From DATBGO01 sp963785765 (GTDB lineage Bacteria > Actinomycetota > Actinomycetes > Streptosporangiales > Streptosporangiaceae): a DNA stretch of 64,000 bases. Below are positions 17,017 to 25,300 of the stretch, piece after piece. Where the stretch lies: positions 992,001 through 1,056,000 of the forward strand of contig CAWAWM010000002.1 in NCBI GenBank assembly GCA_963785765.1, given 5' to 3'. A model generated the notes under the pieces. The model ran no database searches. It was not told the DNA's origin and saw only the letters and a program-made list of their open reading frames with translations. A program made the translations under genes and the position numbers. Numbering within the stretch: the stretch's first letter is position 1; each line of letters starts with the position of its first letter.

Positions 17017-17280
17017 CTAGGTTTCGACGAGGATCACCAAGGTTTCCGGCAGCACGCCGTCATACTCCATCGCTTCGGACATCGCCCTGGTCTGCATGGC
17101 AGACATCACGGCATCCATGTCGGCGACATCCATGAGCAGCGCCACCCGGTTCGGGTTCTGCGGGTCGGCGAATGTCCGGATGTTGGTCACCCCGAGCGGC
17201 CCGAAGACCTCTTCGCGCTTCGGCGAGGCAAGCCAGTGATCCTTGTCGTGCACATCGTGGTGGGCGATTACAGTCGGCAT
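17017..17280 (-). CDS. Small dimeric alpha/beta-barrel-like protein of unknown function
   Basis: From ATG 17280 the protein is 87 residues (MPTVIAHHDVHDKDHWLASPKREEVF...). The pattern beta-alpha-beta-beta-alpha-beta, with NIRTFADPQNPNRVALLMDVADMDAVMSAM, resembles ferredoxin-like dimeric barrel proteins related to antibiotic biosynthesis monooxygenases and DUF1330/EthD-like folds. An AAGGGGGAAG ribosome-binding site supports this start over the one 30 bases upstream. Function is not assigned. Confidence 0.7.
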   Translation of the reverse strand: MPTVIAHHDVHDKDHWLASPKREEVFGPLGVTNIRTFADPQNPNRVALLMDVADMDAVMSAMQTRAMSEAMEYDGVLPETLVILVET

Positions 17281-17660
17281 GCTTCCCCCTTGGCATGGCG
17301 TAGCCGGCAAACTTAGCCTGGCTTGCCGACCCTACACCGTAAGGACCTCGTGCCCGTATTGGCAAGGCCTTTGGAATAGGCAATAACTCCGGTGCAGCCC
17401 GCCGGAGCGAAGCGTGAATTCTTGAAATGCATTGAATGCCGCATATATGTTCAATGCCGCACTGAGGTGATCTCAGCGAAATAGGTTCGGGAATCCCGTC
17501 TTTGTCCCATAATGCCCGGTCCCTACCGGAATGCCAGCAGGAGCTAGTGCGGGTATGCACCGCCGCAGCCTCTTACTCGTCCAGCGCCATGGGCTGGCCT
17601 GGCATCGCCAGGTCCGCTCCGAATGCGGCCCGGCTGGAGTCCGTGAACTTCCTAGTCGGT
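17281..17660. other. 380-bp low-GC intergenic region
   Basis: No gene is supported. The middle part is notably AT-richer than the rest of the window and has a 9-bp direct repeat AATGCCGCA (about 17437 and 17453) around the AT-rich core CATATATG, and a small stem CTGAG-GTGAT-CTCAG at 17462-17476. It lies upstream of the gene at 17280 and downstream of the ArsR/membrane pair, so it probably contains a promoter for the former. Confidence 0.5.
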
Positions 17661-17939
17661 CTACTCAACTTCCTTCAGGATCCGCTGCATCTGGTCTAGC
17701 TGATCCTTCAGTTCGTCGACCCGGACGCTCAGATCGGTGAGCCTGAGGTCGACATGCTCGTTCGCGGTGATCGCCATGTCGCTCAGCCGCCGGTACTCGT
17801 CGGCGAGGCTGCGGTATTCCTTGCTCGCCGTCAGCGCCGACTTCGACGATCGTATTCTGGCGAAGGAAAAGTACCGGGCGGAAAGGACAACCGCCGCGGA
17901 GATGAACAAGACAATAAACGCCCAGGCGGCCGAGTTCAT
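17661..17939 (-). CDS. Small membrane-anchored coiled-coil protein
   Basis: The 92-residue protein has one N-terminal membrane helix (AAWAFIVLFISAAVVLSARYF) and then a heptad-rich stretch from about residue 35 to the end (EYRSLADEYRRLSDMA...LRLTDLSVRVDELKDQLDQMQRILKEV) predicted to form a coiled coil in the cytosol. It overlaps the stop of the upstream ArsR-like gene by 4 bp. No family function is known to me; coupling suggests it senses or transmits a membrane signal with the regulator or is its target. Confidence 0.78.
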   Translation of the reverse strand: MNSAAWAFIVLFISAAVVLSARYFSFARIRSSKSALTASKEYRSLADEYRRLSDMAITANEHVDLRLTDLSVRVDELKDQLDQMQRILKEVE

Positions 17940-18277
17940 GACCGTACCCCCACGTCAACGTCGCTATCGATCCCGAGGGTCCGCACCGCGGACGCGATTG
18001 CTTTCGGCGTGAGCAGCACCGTGAAGGGTGCTACTTCGTAGAACTTCATTGCCTTCCCGTCTTCTGAGACTTCGATGGTGGCCGACACCAGCCCGGCCGC
18101 CTCCAGCTTCCGCAGGTGCACCTGGAGCAGGGCGCGGCTGATGTTCAGCTCGCGGGCCAGCTGGCTGACGTAGTTGCGTTCCCGCGTCAGCGCGGCGACG
18201 ACCCTGAGCCGGTGCGGGTTCGCCAAGGTAGCGAGGACCCGCAGGAAGCCATCGCCGGTCATGCTCAAGTTATCCAC
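17936..18277 (-). CDS. ArsR-like winged-helix transcriptional regulator
   Basis: The 113-residue protein has the ArsR-type fold: LRVLATLANPHRLRVVAALTRERNYVSQLARELNISRALLQVHLRKLEAAGLVSATIEVSEDGKAMKFYEVAPFTV. No Cys metal-binding motif is present, so it is not a classical metal sensor. The start is either GTG 18277 or ATG 18262. Two direct copies of TAGCATGTG just upstream are a candidate binding site. Confidence 0.87.
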   Translation of the reverse strand: MDNLSMTGDGFLRVLATLANPHRLRVVAALTRERNYVSQLARELNISRALLQVHLRKLEAAGLVSATIEVSEDGKAMKFYEVAPFTVLLTPKAIASAVRTLGIDSDVDVGVRS

Positions 18278-18288
18278 ATTATCCCTTC

Positions 18289-18317
18289 TAGCATGTGCAA
18301 AAAAAAGTTAGCATGTG
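18289..18317. promoter_or_regulatory. Direct repeat TAGCATGTG, candidate ArsR-like operator
   Basis: TAGCATGTG occurs at 18289-18297 and 18309-18317, with starts 20 bp apart (about two helical turns), separated by an eight-A tract. It is 12 bp upstream of the ArsR-like GTG start; GATAAT on the minus strand between them is a possible -10 element. Confidence 0.45.
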
Positions 18318-18499
18318 GAGCGGCGCTCGGTCAACGGCGTGCTGACGCCATGGGATCACGGTGAGGTCGCAAGCCGGTGGCCCGCGGTCTTCGGCTGGCT
18401 GCTCCTGGTCGCCGCCATCTTCATGGCAGGCCAGGCGATGGCTGCTGGCGGACTCAGCCTGGCTTGACGAGGCCTCGCCGGTCTGCCCTGGCGGCTGGC

Positions 18500-19281
18500 T
18501 CAGGCGAGGAAGTCGGCGACCACTGCGGCTAGCTGGGGTGCGCTGAAGATGTTGTAGTGCGTGAGGCCCGGCAGGATAGCCAGGTGCATGCTGGTGGCCA
18601 GCGATCCGTCCAGCCCGCGTCCTGGAGACCGCCACCCAGCAGGGCGAAGAACTCGGCGGCGTGTGCGGGCGGGATGCTGTCGGCGTCGGCGTAGACCAGC
18701 AATGTCGGGGTCGTGATCCGCTTGACCTCGTAGGGCTGGCGCAGCAGCTCGCCGGTCTTGTCCATCAGGGCGGGAAAGGCTTCGCGGTCGGGCGCCACCT
18801 GAGACCACGCCTGGTACATCGGGGACCGCTTCATCTGATCGAATCCGGGCCGGCCGACCTGCGACATCCCGGCGCGGACGGCCGGGAACCAGCCATCGCG
18901 CCGACAAGGCGTGGACACCAGCGCCAGCTTTCGCACCTGGCCGGGGTGCTGGATGGCGCACCGCAGGCTGGCGCCGCCGCCCAGGGAGTAGCCGAGCAGG
19001 TCCGCCTGCCCCAGGCCGAGGTACTCGATCAGCCCGGCGATGTCGTCGCCGAAGCCCTGAAAGCTGAACGGGCGGCTGGTGTCCCGGGTGTGACCATGGC
19101 CCTGCAGTTCGATGGCGATGACCCGCCGGCTGTCGGCCAGCTGGTCCAGGAGCTCACCGAACATGCTGGTCAGGCCGAAGCCGCCGTGGACGACGACCAC
19201 AGGATCGCCGGAGCCTCGGCTCTCCCAGTACATGTCCACGCCATTGACCGGCGCGAACCCGGTAACGGGGGTGTGTGGCAC
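18500..19281 (-). pseudogene. Alpha/beta hydrolase with single-base frameshift near the C-terminus
   Basis: The first 225 residues are a normal alpha/beta hydrolase: VVVVHGGFGLTSMF (oxyanion loop), ADLLGYSLGGGASLRCA (Ser nucleophile in GYSLGG) and PTLLVYADADSIPP (acid). After LLGGGLQDAG the frame diverges; the expected ending (GLDGSLATSMHLAILPGLTHYNIFSAPQLAAVVADFL, with the catalytic His) is in another frame. Loss of one G near 18610 (CTGGACGG where CTGGGACGG would keep frame) explains it. The catalytic His is lost in the conceptual product, so inactivation or a sequencing error is likely. Confidence 0.75.
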
Positions 19282-19421
19282 TCAGCCTCCTCCGGTCCTA
19301 GCCGACGCTGCGGACAGACCGTGGCCGGGACCGAAGCTCGCCCGTACCGCATCGGCCCGCCAGCGGGCAGGGCCGGCGTCGCGGCCCGGCGCCAGCTTGC
19401 GGTACGGCCGGCCAGCCGGTC

Positions 19422-19904
19422 TCAGGCGATCTTGCGTGCACCGGGCCCGGGCACCGGGGTGACATCGCGAGCTGATTCCAGGACGTGCCCGGCGCGGCAG
19501 GCCAGCTGCAGCTGCACAGGCTCCCCGCAATCGCGGTGCTTGAGCACGACCGGCGCCCCGGCCGGGCCGGCCGCGTAGCGGTCGCCCCAGTGCATCAGCG
19601 CGACGAGCACCGGGTACAGGTCCAGGCCCTTGGCGGTGAGCCGGTACTCGTGCCGGCTGCGCTGGCCGCTGTCCCGGTAGGGAACCTTACGCAGCAGCCC
19701 CTCGCGCACCAGCCGGGCCAGCCGGTCAGCGAGCACCTGGCGCGGGATCCCGGTGCGGCGCTGCATGTCATCGAACCGGCGCACGCCGTTAAAGGCCTCA
19801 CGCAGCACCAGGAACGTCGGCCGCTCCCCGATGACGCCCACGGCCGCGCCGATCGCACAGTTGGCCGGGTCGTATTCGAGCATCGCAGTCGGTCCCATGC
19901 TCAC
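19422..19904 (-). CDS. HxlR-family transcriptional regulator
   Basis: The 160-residue protein has the HxlR winged helix: NCAIGAAVGVIGERPTFLVLREAFNGVRRFDDMQRRTGIPRQVLADRLARLVREGLLRKVPY...HEYRLTAKGLDLYPVLVALMHWGDRY. The conserved N-terminal Cys (NCAI) suggests thiol or electrophile sensing. A C-terminal extension with three Cys (HRDCGEPVQLQLACRAGH) is longer than the minimal family. It is divergent from a GNAT gene, with an inverted repeat between them. Confidence 0.9.
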   Translation of the reverse strand: MSMGPTAMLEYDPANCAIGAAVGVIGERPTFLVLREAFNGVRRFDDMQRRTGIPRQVLADRLARLVREGLLRKVPYRDSGQRSRHEYRLTAKGLDLYPVLVALMHWGDRYAAGPAGAPVVLKHRDCGEPVQLQLACRAGHVLESARDVTPVPGPGARKIA

Positions 19905-19905
19905 A

Positions 19906-19932
19906 TGCTAAGTCCAGTTGACAGACTCAGCA
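19906..19932. promoter_or_regulatory. Inverted repeat between divergent hxlR-like and GNAT genes
   Basis: TGCTAAGTC-9 nt-GACTCAGCA forms 9-bp arms with one mismatch. It includes TTGACA (19918-19923), which could be the -35 of the GNAT promoter. The position, 2 bp from the regulator start codon and 22 bp from the GNAT start, fits a shared operator. Confidence 0.6.
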
Positions 19933-19953
19933 ATCGGCGGCGATGCTGGGTCT

Positions 19954-20592
19954 GTGAACCGAACCCAGGTGCCTCTGACCGCGATCCGGCGCGCCAGCGC
20001 CGCGGACCTGACCGCGCTCAGCGACTTCTTCGCCGGGCTGTCCGTGCAGACCCGCTACCGGAGATTCTTTGCCGCTGTCACGCCCACATCCGCCATGCTG
20101 CGCACGCTGTCCGGCGGCACCGGGACCGTCGACGCCGTGATCGCGGTCCGCGACGGCGTCATCATCGGGCACGCCATGGCCGCGGACCTGGCTGGCCCAG
20201 CTGACCTGGCCGGGCCGGGTGACCTGGCCAGCCCCGCCGACCGGGCTAGGGCCGGCGCCAGGATGACCGAGATCGGCGTGGTGGTGGCTGACGCCTGGCA
20301 GGGCCAGGGTCTGGGCTCGGCGCTCATCCGCACCCTGATCACCGCGGCCCAGGCGCGCGGGGTGACCGATGTGGCGATGGCGGTCCTGCCCAGCAACCAG
20401 CAGGTGCTCGCCATGATCGCCCGCCGCTGGCCCGCCGCGCGCACTGGCCATGGCGCGGACTTCGCCACCGTGCGGGTCCGGCTCCCGCGTCCGCCGCGGC
20501 CACGGCGCCCGTGCTGCCCGGATGTCGCGCTAGCCGGCGCGGCCTTACAGTATGTCCATGGCTGGCGAGGTGTCCCCGCCCGGGCGCGGTGA
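19954..20592 (+). CDS. GNAT-family N-acetyltransferase
   Basis: Starting from GTG 19954 the product is 212 residues. Motifs: AIRRASAADLTALSDFFAGLSVQTRYRRFF at the N-terminus, the segment MTEIGVVVADAWQGQGLGSALIRTLITAA (acetyl-CoA loop QGQGLGS) and a late SNQQVLAMIARR. This is the type often found alone or fused to acyl-CoA synthetases. A Leu/Ala/Pro/Asp repeat (LAGPADLAGPGDLASPADRA) is inserted before the core. It is controlled in all likelihood by the divergent HxlR regulator. The Pro/Arg-rich tail overlaps the next gene by about 35 bp. Confidence 0.83.
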   Translation: MNRTQVPLTAIRRASAADLTALSDFFAGLSVQTRYRRFFAAVTPTSAMLRTLSGGTGTVDAVIAVRDGVIIGHAMAADLAGPADLAGPGDLASPADRARAGARMTEIGVVVADAWQGQGLGSALIRTLITAAQARGVTDVAMAVLPSNQQVLAMIARRWPAARTGHGADFATVRVRLPRPPRPRRPCCPDVALAGAALQYVHGWRGVPARAR

Positions 20593-21232
20593 TGAGGTGG
20601 CATCGGCCGATGACTTGCGTGCCTCTCACGAGGACCGGGACCGGGTGGTCGACGTGCTGCGGGTCGCGGCCGGTGATGGCCGGCTGACCGCCGAGGAACT
20701 CGACGAGCGACTGGAACACGCCTTGACCGCCCGCACCTTCGGCGAGCTCGCGACGCTGATCAGGGACCTGCCGGCGGCACCGGGCTTCGTGCCGAGCGAA
20801 CCGGTCCCGGCGCCGAAGGACCTGGCCAGCATCGACTGCCACAGCAGTGCTGCCATGCGCGGCGGCGGCTGGCTGGTACCGCACCGGATGGAGGTGCGGG
20901 CCACGAGCGGCAGCGTGACGCTGGACTTCACCGAGGCGGTCATCTCGCGGCCGACCCTCCTCATCGACGCTGACCTGCGCAGCAGCAGACTGAAGCTGGT
21001 GACCAGGCCCGGCGTCGTGGTCGAGGCCGATGACGTGGTGACGCACAGCAGCACCGTGAAGGTCCGGCCGCCCCGGGGTCCCCAGGCGCCCGTCGTCCTG
21101 CGCATCCAGGTGTCAGGCCAGCTCAGCAGCAGCGCGATCACGGCCCGCCCGCCGCGCCGGACTTTCTGGCAGTGGCTGCGCCGGCGTCCCGCCCAACGCG
21201 ACCCTAGGAGTCGCGTGGCGTTAGTTCTTTGA
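20558..21232 (+). CDS. DUF1707 and LiaF-like (cell-wall-active antibiotic response) protein
   Basis: The N-terminal DUF1707 domain reads LRASHEDRDRVVDVLRVAAGDGRLTAEELDERLEHALTARTFGELATLIRDLP; the C-terminal half (GSVTLDFTEAVISRPTLLIDADLRSSRLKLVTRPGVVVEADDV) is a beta-helix-like repeat of the LiaF/DUF2154 type. There is no membrane helix. DUF1707 proteins are common in actinomycetes and of unclear function. The last five codons now come from an inserted IS element; the uninterrupted gene would have stopped (TAA) just after the same Ser-Arg, so the protein is almost unchanged. Confidence 0.85.
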   Translation: MAGEVSPPGRGDEVASADDLRASHEDRDRVVDVLRVAAGDGRLTAEELDERLEHALTARTFGELATLIRDLPAAPGFVPSEPVPAPKDLASIDCHSSAAMRGGGWLVPHRMEVRATSGSVTLDFTEAVISRPTLLIDADLRSSRLKLVTRPGVVVEADDVVTHSSTVKVRPPRGPQAPVVLRIQVSGQLSSSAITARPPRRTFWQWLRRRPAQRDPRSRVALVL

Positions 21233-21234
21233 CG
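21208..21234 (+). repeat. Left terminal inverted repeat of the IS630-type element
   Basis: This 27-bp end matches the reverse complement of 22319-22345 at 20 of 27 positions, including the block GTCGCGTG. Confidence 0.72.
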
Positions 21235-22294
21235 GTCTGATTTTGGTGAGTAATTCGTCGGCGTCCTTGGTCCAGGAGAACGGCTGGCAGCGGTCGTTGT
21301 AGGCGTCGATGAAGGCGCCGATGGCGGTGGTGAGTTCCTTGACGGAGCGGAAGGTGCCGCGGCGGATGGCCTGGCGGGTGATGATCCCGAAGAAGATCTC
21401 GACCATGTTCAGCCAGGAGCAGCTCGGTCGGGCGTGAAGTGCAGGGTGATCCGCTGGTTCTCGGGCCTGGCGAGCCACTTGCGGATCTCGGGGTGCTTAT
21501 GGGTGCCGTAGTTGTCCAGCACGACGTGCAGGTCCGCGCCGGGATGGGCGGCGGCGACCTTCTTGAGGAAGCGCAGGAATTCCTGGTGGCGGTGCCGGGG
21601 GTAGCAGGCGTCCGCGGTGATCTTCCCGGTGGCGATCTCCAGGGCGGCGAACAAGGTGGTGGTGCCGTGCCGGATGTAGTCATGGGTGCGCCGGGCGGCC
21701 AGGCCCGGCCGCAGCGGCAGCATCGGGGCGGTCCGGTCCAGGGCCTGCACCTGGGACTTCTCATCCACGCTGACCACCACCGCGCTCTCCGGCGGCGCCA
21801 GGTACAAGCCGGTGACGTCGCGGATCTTTGCTTCCAGCTCCGGGTCGGTGCTGAACTTGAACGTCTCGATCCGGTGCGGCTGGATCTTCCATTTCCGCCA
21901 GATCCGCGCCACGCTGGCGAACGAGATCCCCAGCTCGGCGGCCAGGAACCGGGCCGACCAGTGCGTGATCCCCAGCCGCTCCGGCGGGCGGCCGTTATCA
22001 GCCAGCGTCGCGACGACCACATCCGCTTCGCTGATCTCCGCCGGCCGCCCGGACCGCGGCTCATCCTCCAGGCCGCTTGATCCCGCCCTGATGGTAGCGG
22101 TCCCGCCAGCCGATCACCGTCGGCCGCGACACCCCCACCGCCCGCGCGATCGCCGCGTTCGGCATCCCGTCCGCGGCCAGCAGCACCATCCGGGCCCGTT
22201 TCGCCAGGCCCGACGGCACGCTCGGCAGCCGCGCCAGCTCAGCCAGCCGGTCCCGGTCGCCCTCACGCAAGGTCAGTGCAGGAGCTAAGGACAT
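21221..22294 (-). pseudogene. IS630-family transposase, split by two frame changes
   Basis: Three minus-strand frames assemble one transposase. Codons from 22294 give the helix-turn-helix part (LREGDRDRLAELARL...ARAVGVSRPTVIGWRDRYHQGGIK). The frame then shifts by one near 22070 to LEDEPRSGRPAEISEADVVV and the catalytic core with VVSVDEKSQ (first Asp) and HVVLDNYGTHK (second Asp). Near 21425 the frame shifts back to SCSWLNMVEIFFGIITRQAI with the catalytic Glu. All three DDE residues survive, so only the frame is broken. One shift might be programmed, as in some IS families; two make inactivity more likely. Confidence 0.8.
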
Positions 22295-22318
22295 GCTCCA
22301 TTGTCCCGCGCCTCACAC

Positions 22319-22345
22319 CGTAAAACAACTTTCAACACGCGACAC
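22319..22345 (-). repeat. Right terminal inverted repeat of the IS630-type element
   Basis: Mate of the repeat at 21208-21234. Its last base and the adjacent TA form the CTA that is the stop codon of the minus-strand TPR gene. Confidence 0.72.
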
Positions 22346-25300
22346 TAGGAGTCGGTAAAACACAAACTCCTATATGCCTCGGTGATGTATACGGCCGCCG
22401 AAATCTGCGTCTTCGCTGTGAGCAGGGCTTGCAATCTCGCCGCCGCGGAGTTCGCATCTGCTAGCCGGGTACGCAAGAAAAAAAGATCGTTCTGAATATC
22501 CAGGGTGATTAGATGATCCTCGCCCAGCCTCAGACGAGCCGCATCGGCGAGGCGTGAGAGCTCATCCTCCGCCTTCTCTAGATATCCGCCTGCTATCGCG
22601 ATCCGGATCATCTCATACCGAGTAGGCAGGACGCTGCGGTGATCCTCATGAGCGCCCAGCACGTCGAGTTGGATGTCAAGCAGATCCTGGCACTCGGCAA
22701 TAGCGTCATCGAGTTTATTTTGCAGCCGGAGCATCTGAGCTATACGGAGCCGGGACTGAAGCGCTATTTCGTGGTAGCCGCCCAGAGCTTGACGGCTGAT
22801 GTCAAGGAGCGTTCGGTAACCTGATTCCGCAGCCGTGAACGCTCCGAGCTCCACGAGCACATTAGAAAGGTGCCGCTGCGCGAGGAGCTCAACGCGCTGG
22901 CCCGGGCCGAGGACGCGGCGCTGCTTCTCGAGCAATGCCCGGAATTCTGCCACGGCTTCGCCGAGCTTGTGCTGCCGCGCAAGCCCGTCCGCCAGATTCT
23001 GCCACCCGGCCGCGGAGTCGCCTTGCTCTGCGGTCCCTCCGCCAGGGCCGGACGTTTCCCGTGCCGCCTGCACCGCCGCGAGCTCTCCGCGCCGGAGCAG
23101 CACCGCGGCCAGCTCAAGCCGGGTGACCAGGGTGCTGCGGTCGTCCTCGCCTAGCGCCTCAGTCTTCGCGGTCAAGACGGCGCGGAACTCGGCTTCAGCG
23201 CCGGTCAGCTGACCGCGCTGGAGCAGCACCTCGGCCAGTTCGTGCCAGCTGCCCAAGGTCTCGCGATCGTTGTCGCCGAGTGCCTGCCGCTCGGCTTCCA
23301 GCAGCGCGCGGAATTCGGCTCCGGCCGCCTCCAGCTGGCCCCGCTGGCGCAGCGTGACGCCAAGCTCATGTCGGGTGATCAGGGTGCTGCGGTCGGTGCC
23401 GCCCAGCGCTTGCCGCTCGGCCTCCAGCAGCGCGCGGAACTCGGCTTCGGCCGCCTCCAGCTGGCGGCGCTCGCGCAGTATCAGCGCCAGTTCATGACGG
23501 GTGGCCAGGGTGTCGCGGTCGCTGCCGCCCAGCGCCCGGCGCTCTGCAGCGAGCGCAGTGCGGATCTCGGTTTCGGCGGCCCTCAGCTGGCCGCGTCCGT
23601 GCAGCGTAACGCCAAGCTCATGGCGGGTGATCAGGGTGCTGCGGTCGTCCTGGCCCAGCGCCTCGGTCCTCGCGCTGAGCTCGGCGCGGAACTCGCGTTC
23701 GGCAGCGGCGAGTTGCCCCCGCTCGCGCAACACCAGCGCTAGCTCATGCTGGATGTTCAGGGTGCTGCGGTCGCTGCCGCCCAGCGCTTGCCGCTCAGCA
23801 GCGAGGACGGTGCGGATCTCGGTTTCGGCCGCCTCCAGCTGGCCGCGCTCGCGCAGGATTGCTGCCAGCTCACACCGGGCGTCCAGGGTGCTGCGGTCGC
23901 TGCCGGCCGGTGCTTGCCGCTCAGCGGCGAGCACGGTGCGGATCTCGGTTTCGGCCGCCTCCAGCTCGCCGCGCAGGCGCAGGGTCAGCGCCAGCTCATG
24001 CCGGGTGCCCAGGGTGCTGCGGTCACTGCGGCCCAGCGTCTCGGTCCTCGCGCTGAGCACGGTGCGGATCTCGGTTTCGGCCGCCTCGAGCTGGCCGCGC
24101 TGGCGCAGGACGAATGCCAGCTCAAGGCGGGTGCCCAGGGTGTCACCGTCGGTCTCGCCCAGCGCGCGGCGCTCTGCCGCGAGCGCACCGCGGACCTCGG
24201 TCTCGGCTGCCTCCAGCTGGCCGCGTCGGCGCAGCGTCACGGCCAGCTCGTGCCAGGTGACCAGGGTGTTGCGGTCGTCCTGCCCCAGCGCCTCGCGCTT
24301 GGCGGCCAGCACCGCGCGGAACTCGGTCTCGGCCTCATCCAGCTGGCCCCGGCGGCGCAGCAGCAGCGCCAGCTCATGGCGGGCGGCCAGGGTCTGGAGA
24401 TGGTTGTCGCCGAGTACCCGCCGGTCGGCGGCCAGGAGCGGGCGGATCTCGGTTTCGGCCGCATCGAACTGGCCGCGGTCGCGCAGCGTCACGGCCAGCT
24501 CATGCCAGCTGGCCAAGGTGCTGCGGTCGTCCTGTCCCAGCGCCTCGCGCTTGGCGGCCAGCACCGCCCTGATCTCGGGTTCGGCCGCCGCCAGCTGGCC
24601 GCGCTGGCGCAGCGTCACGGCCAGCTCATGCCAGGTGATCAGGGTGCTGCGGTCGCTGCCGCCCAGGGCCAGGCGGTCAGCCGCGAGCACGGCGCGGATC
24701 TCGGTTTCGGCCGCCGCCAGCTGGCCGCGCTGGCGCAGCGTCACGGCCAGCTCATGCCAGGTGATCAGGGTGCCGCGGTCGTCCTGGCCGAGCGTCTCGC
24801 GCTTGGCGGCCAGCACGGCGCGGATCTCGGTTTCGGCCGCCGCCAGCTGGCCGCGCTGGCGCAGGGTCACGGCCAGCTCATGCCAGGTGATCAGGGTGCC
24901 GCCGTCGCTGCCGCCCAGCGCCTGGCGGTCAGCCGTGAGCACGGCGCGGATCTCGGTTTCGGCCGCCGCCAGCTGGCCGCGCTCGCGCAGGGTCACGGCC
25001 AGCTCATGCCAGGTGATCAGGGTGCTGCGATCGTCCAGCCCCATCACCTCGCGCTTGGCGGCCAGCACCGCGCGGAATTCGGCTTCGGCCGCCTCCAGCT
25101 GGCCGCGCTCGCGTAGCGTCAGGGCCAGCTCATGCCGGGTGATCAGGGTGCTGCGGTCGTCCTGGCCAGGTACTGTGCGCTTGGCGGCCAGCACGGCGCG
25201 GAATTCGGTTTCGGCCGCCTCCAGCCGGCCGCGCTTGCGCAGCACCACGGCCAGCTCATACCGCGTGGCCAGGGTCTGGGGATGATCATCGCCGAGCACC

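Larger units (their letters stand above)
21207..22345. mobile_element. IS630-type insertion sequence
   Basis: The element is about 1.14 kb with imperfect terminal inverted repeats and an IS630-type transposase reading leftward. It is flanked on both sides by TA, the expected IS630 target duplication. The bases around it (CTAGGAGTCG) are identical on both sides because the left element end and the right flank share GGAGTCG. It has inserted at the tail-to-tail junction of two genes. Confidence 0.82.

Noticed and set aside
17502..17699. 65-residue plus-strand frame in the low-GC gap
   Set aside because: Its end overlaps the minus-strand coiled-coil gene and there is no ribosome-binding site or family match.
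22339..22352. Ten-base direct repeat CTAGGAGTCG read as a long target duplication of the IS element
   Set aside because: IS630 elements duplicate TA, the inverted repeats align only with TA-bounded ends, and GGAGTCG is part of the left element end.
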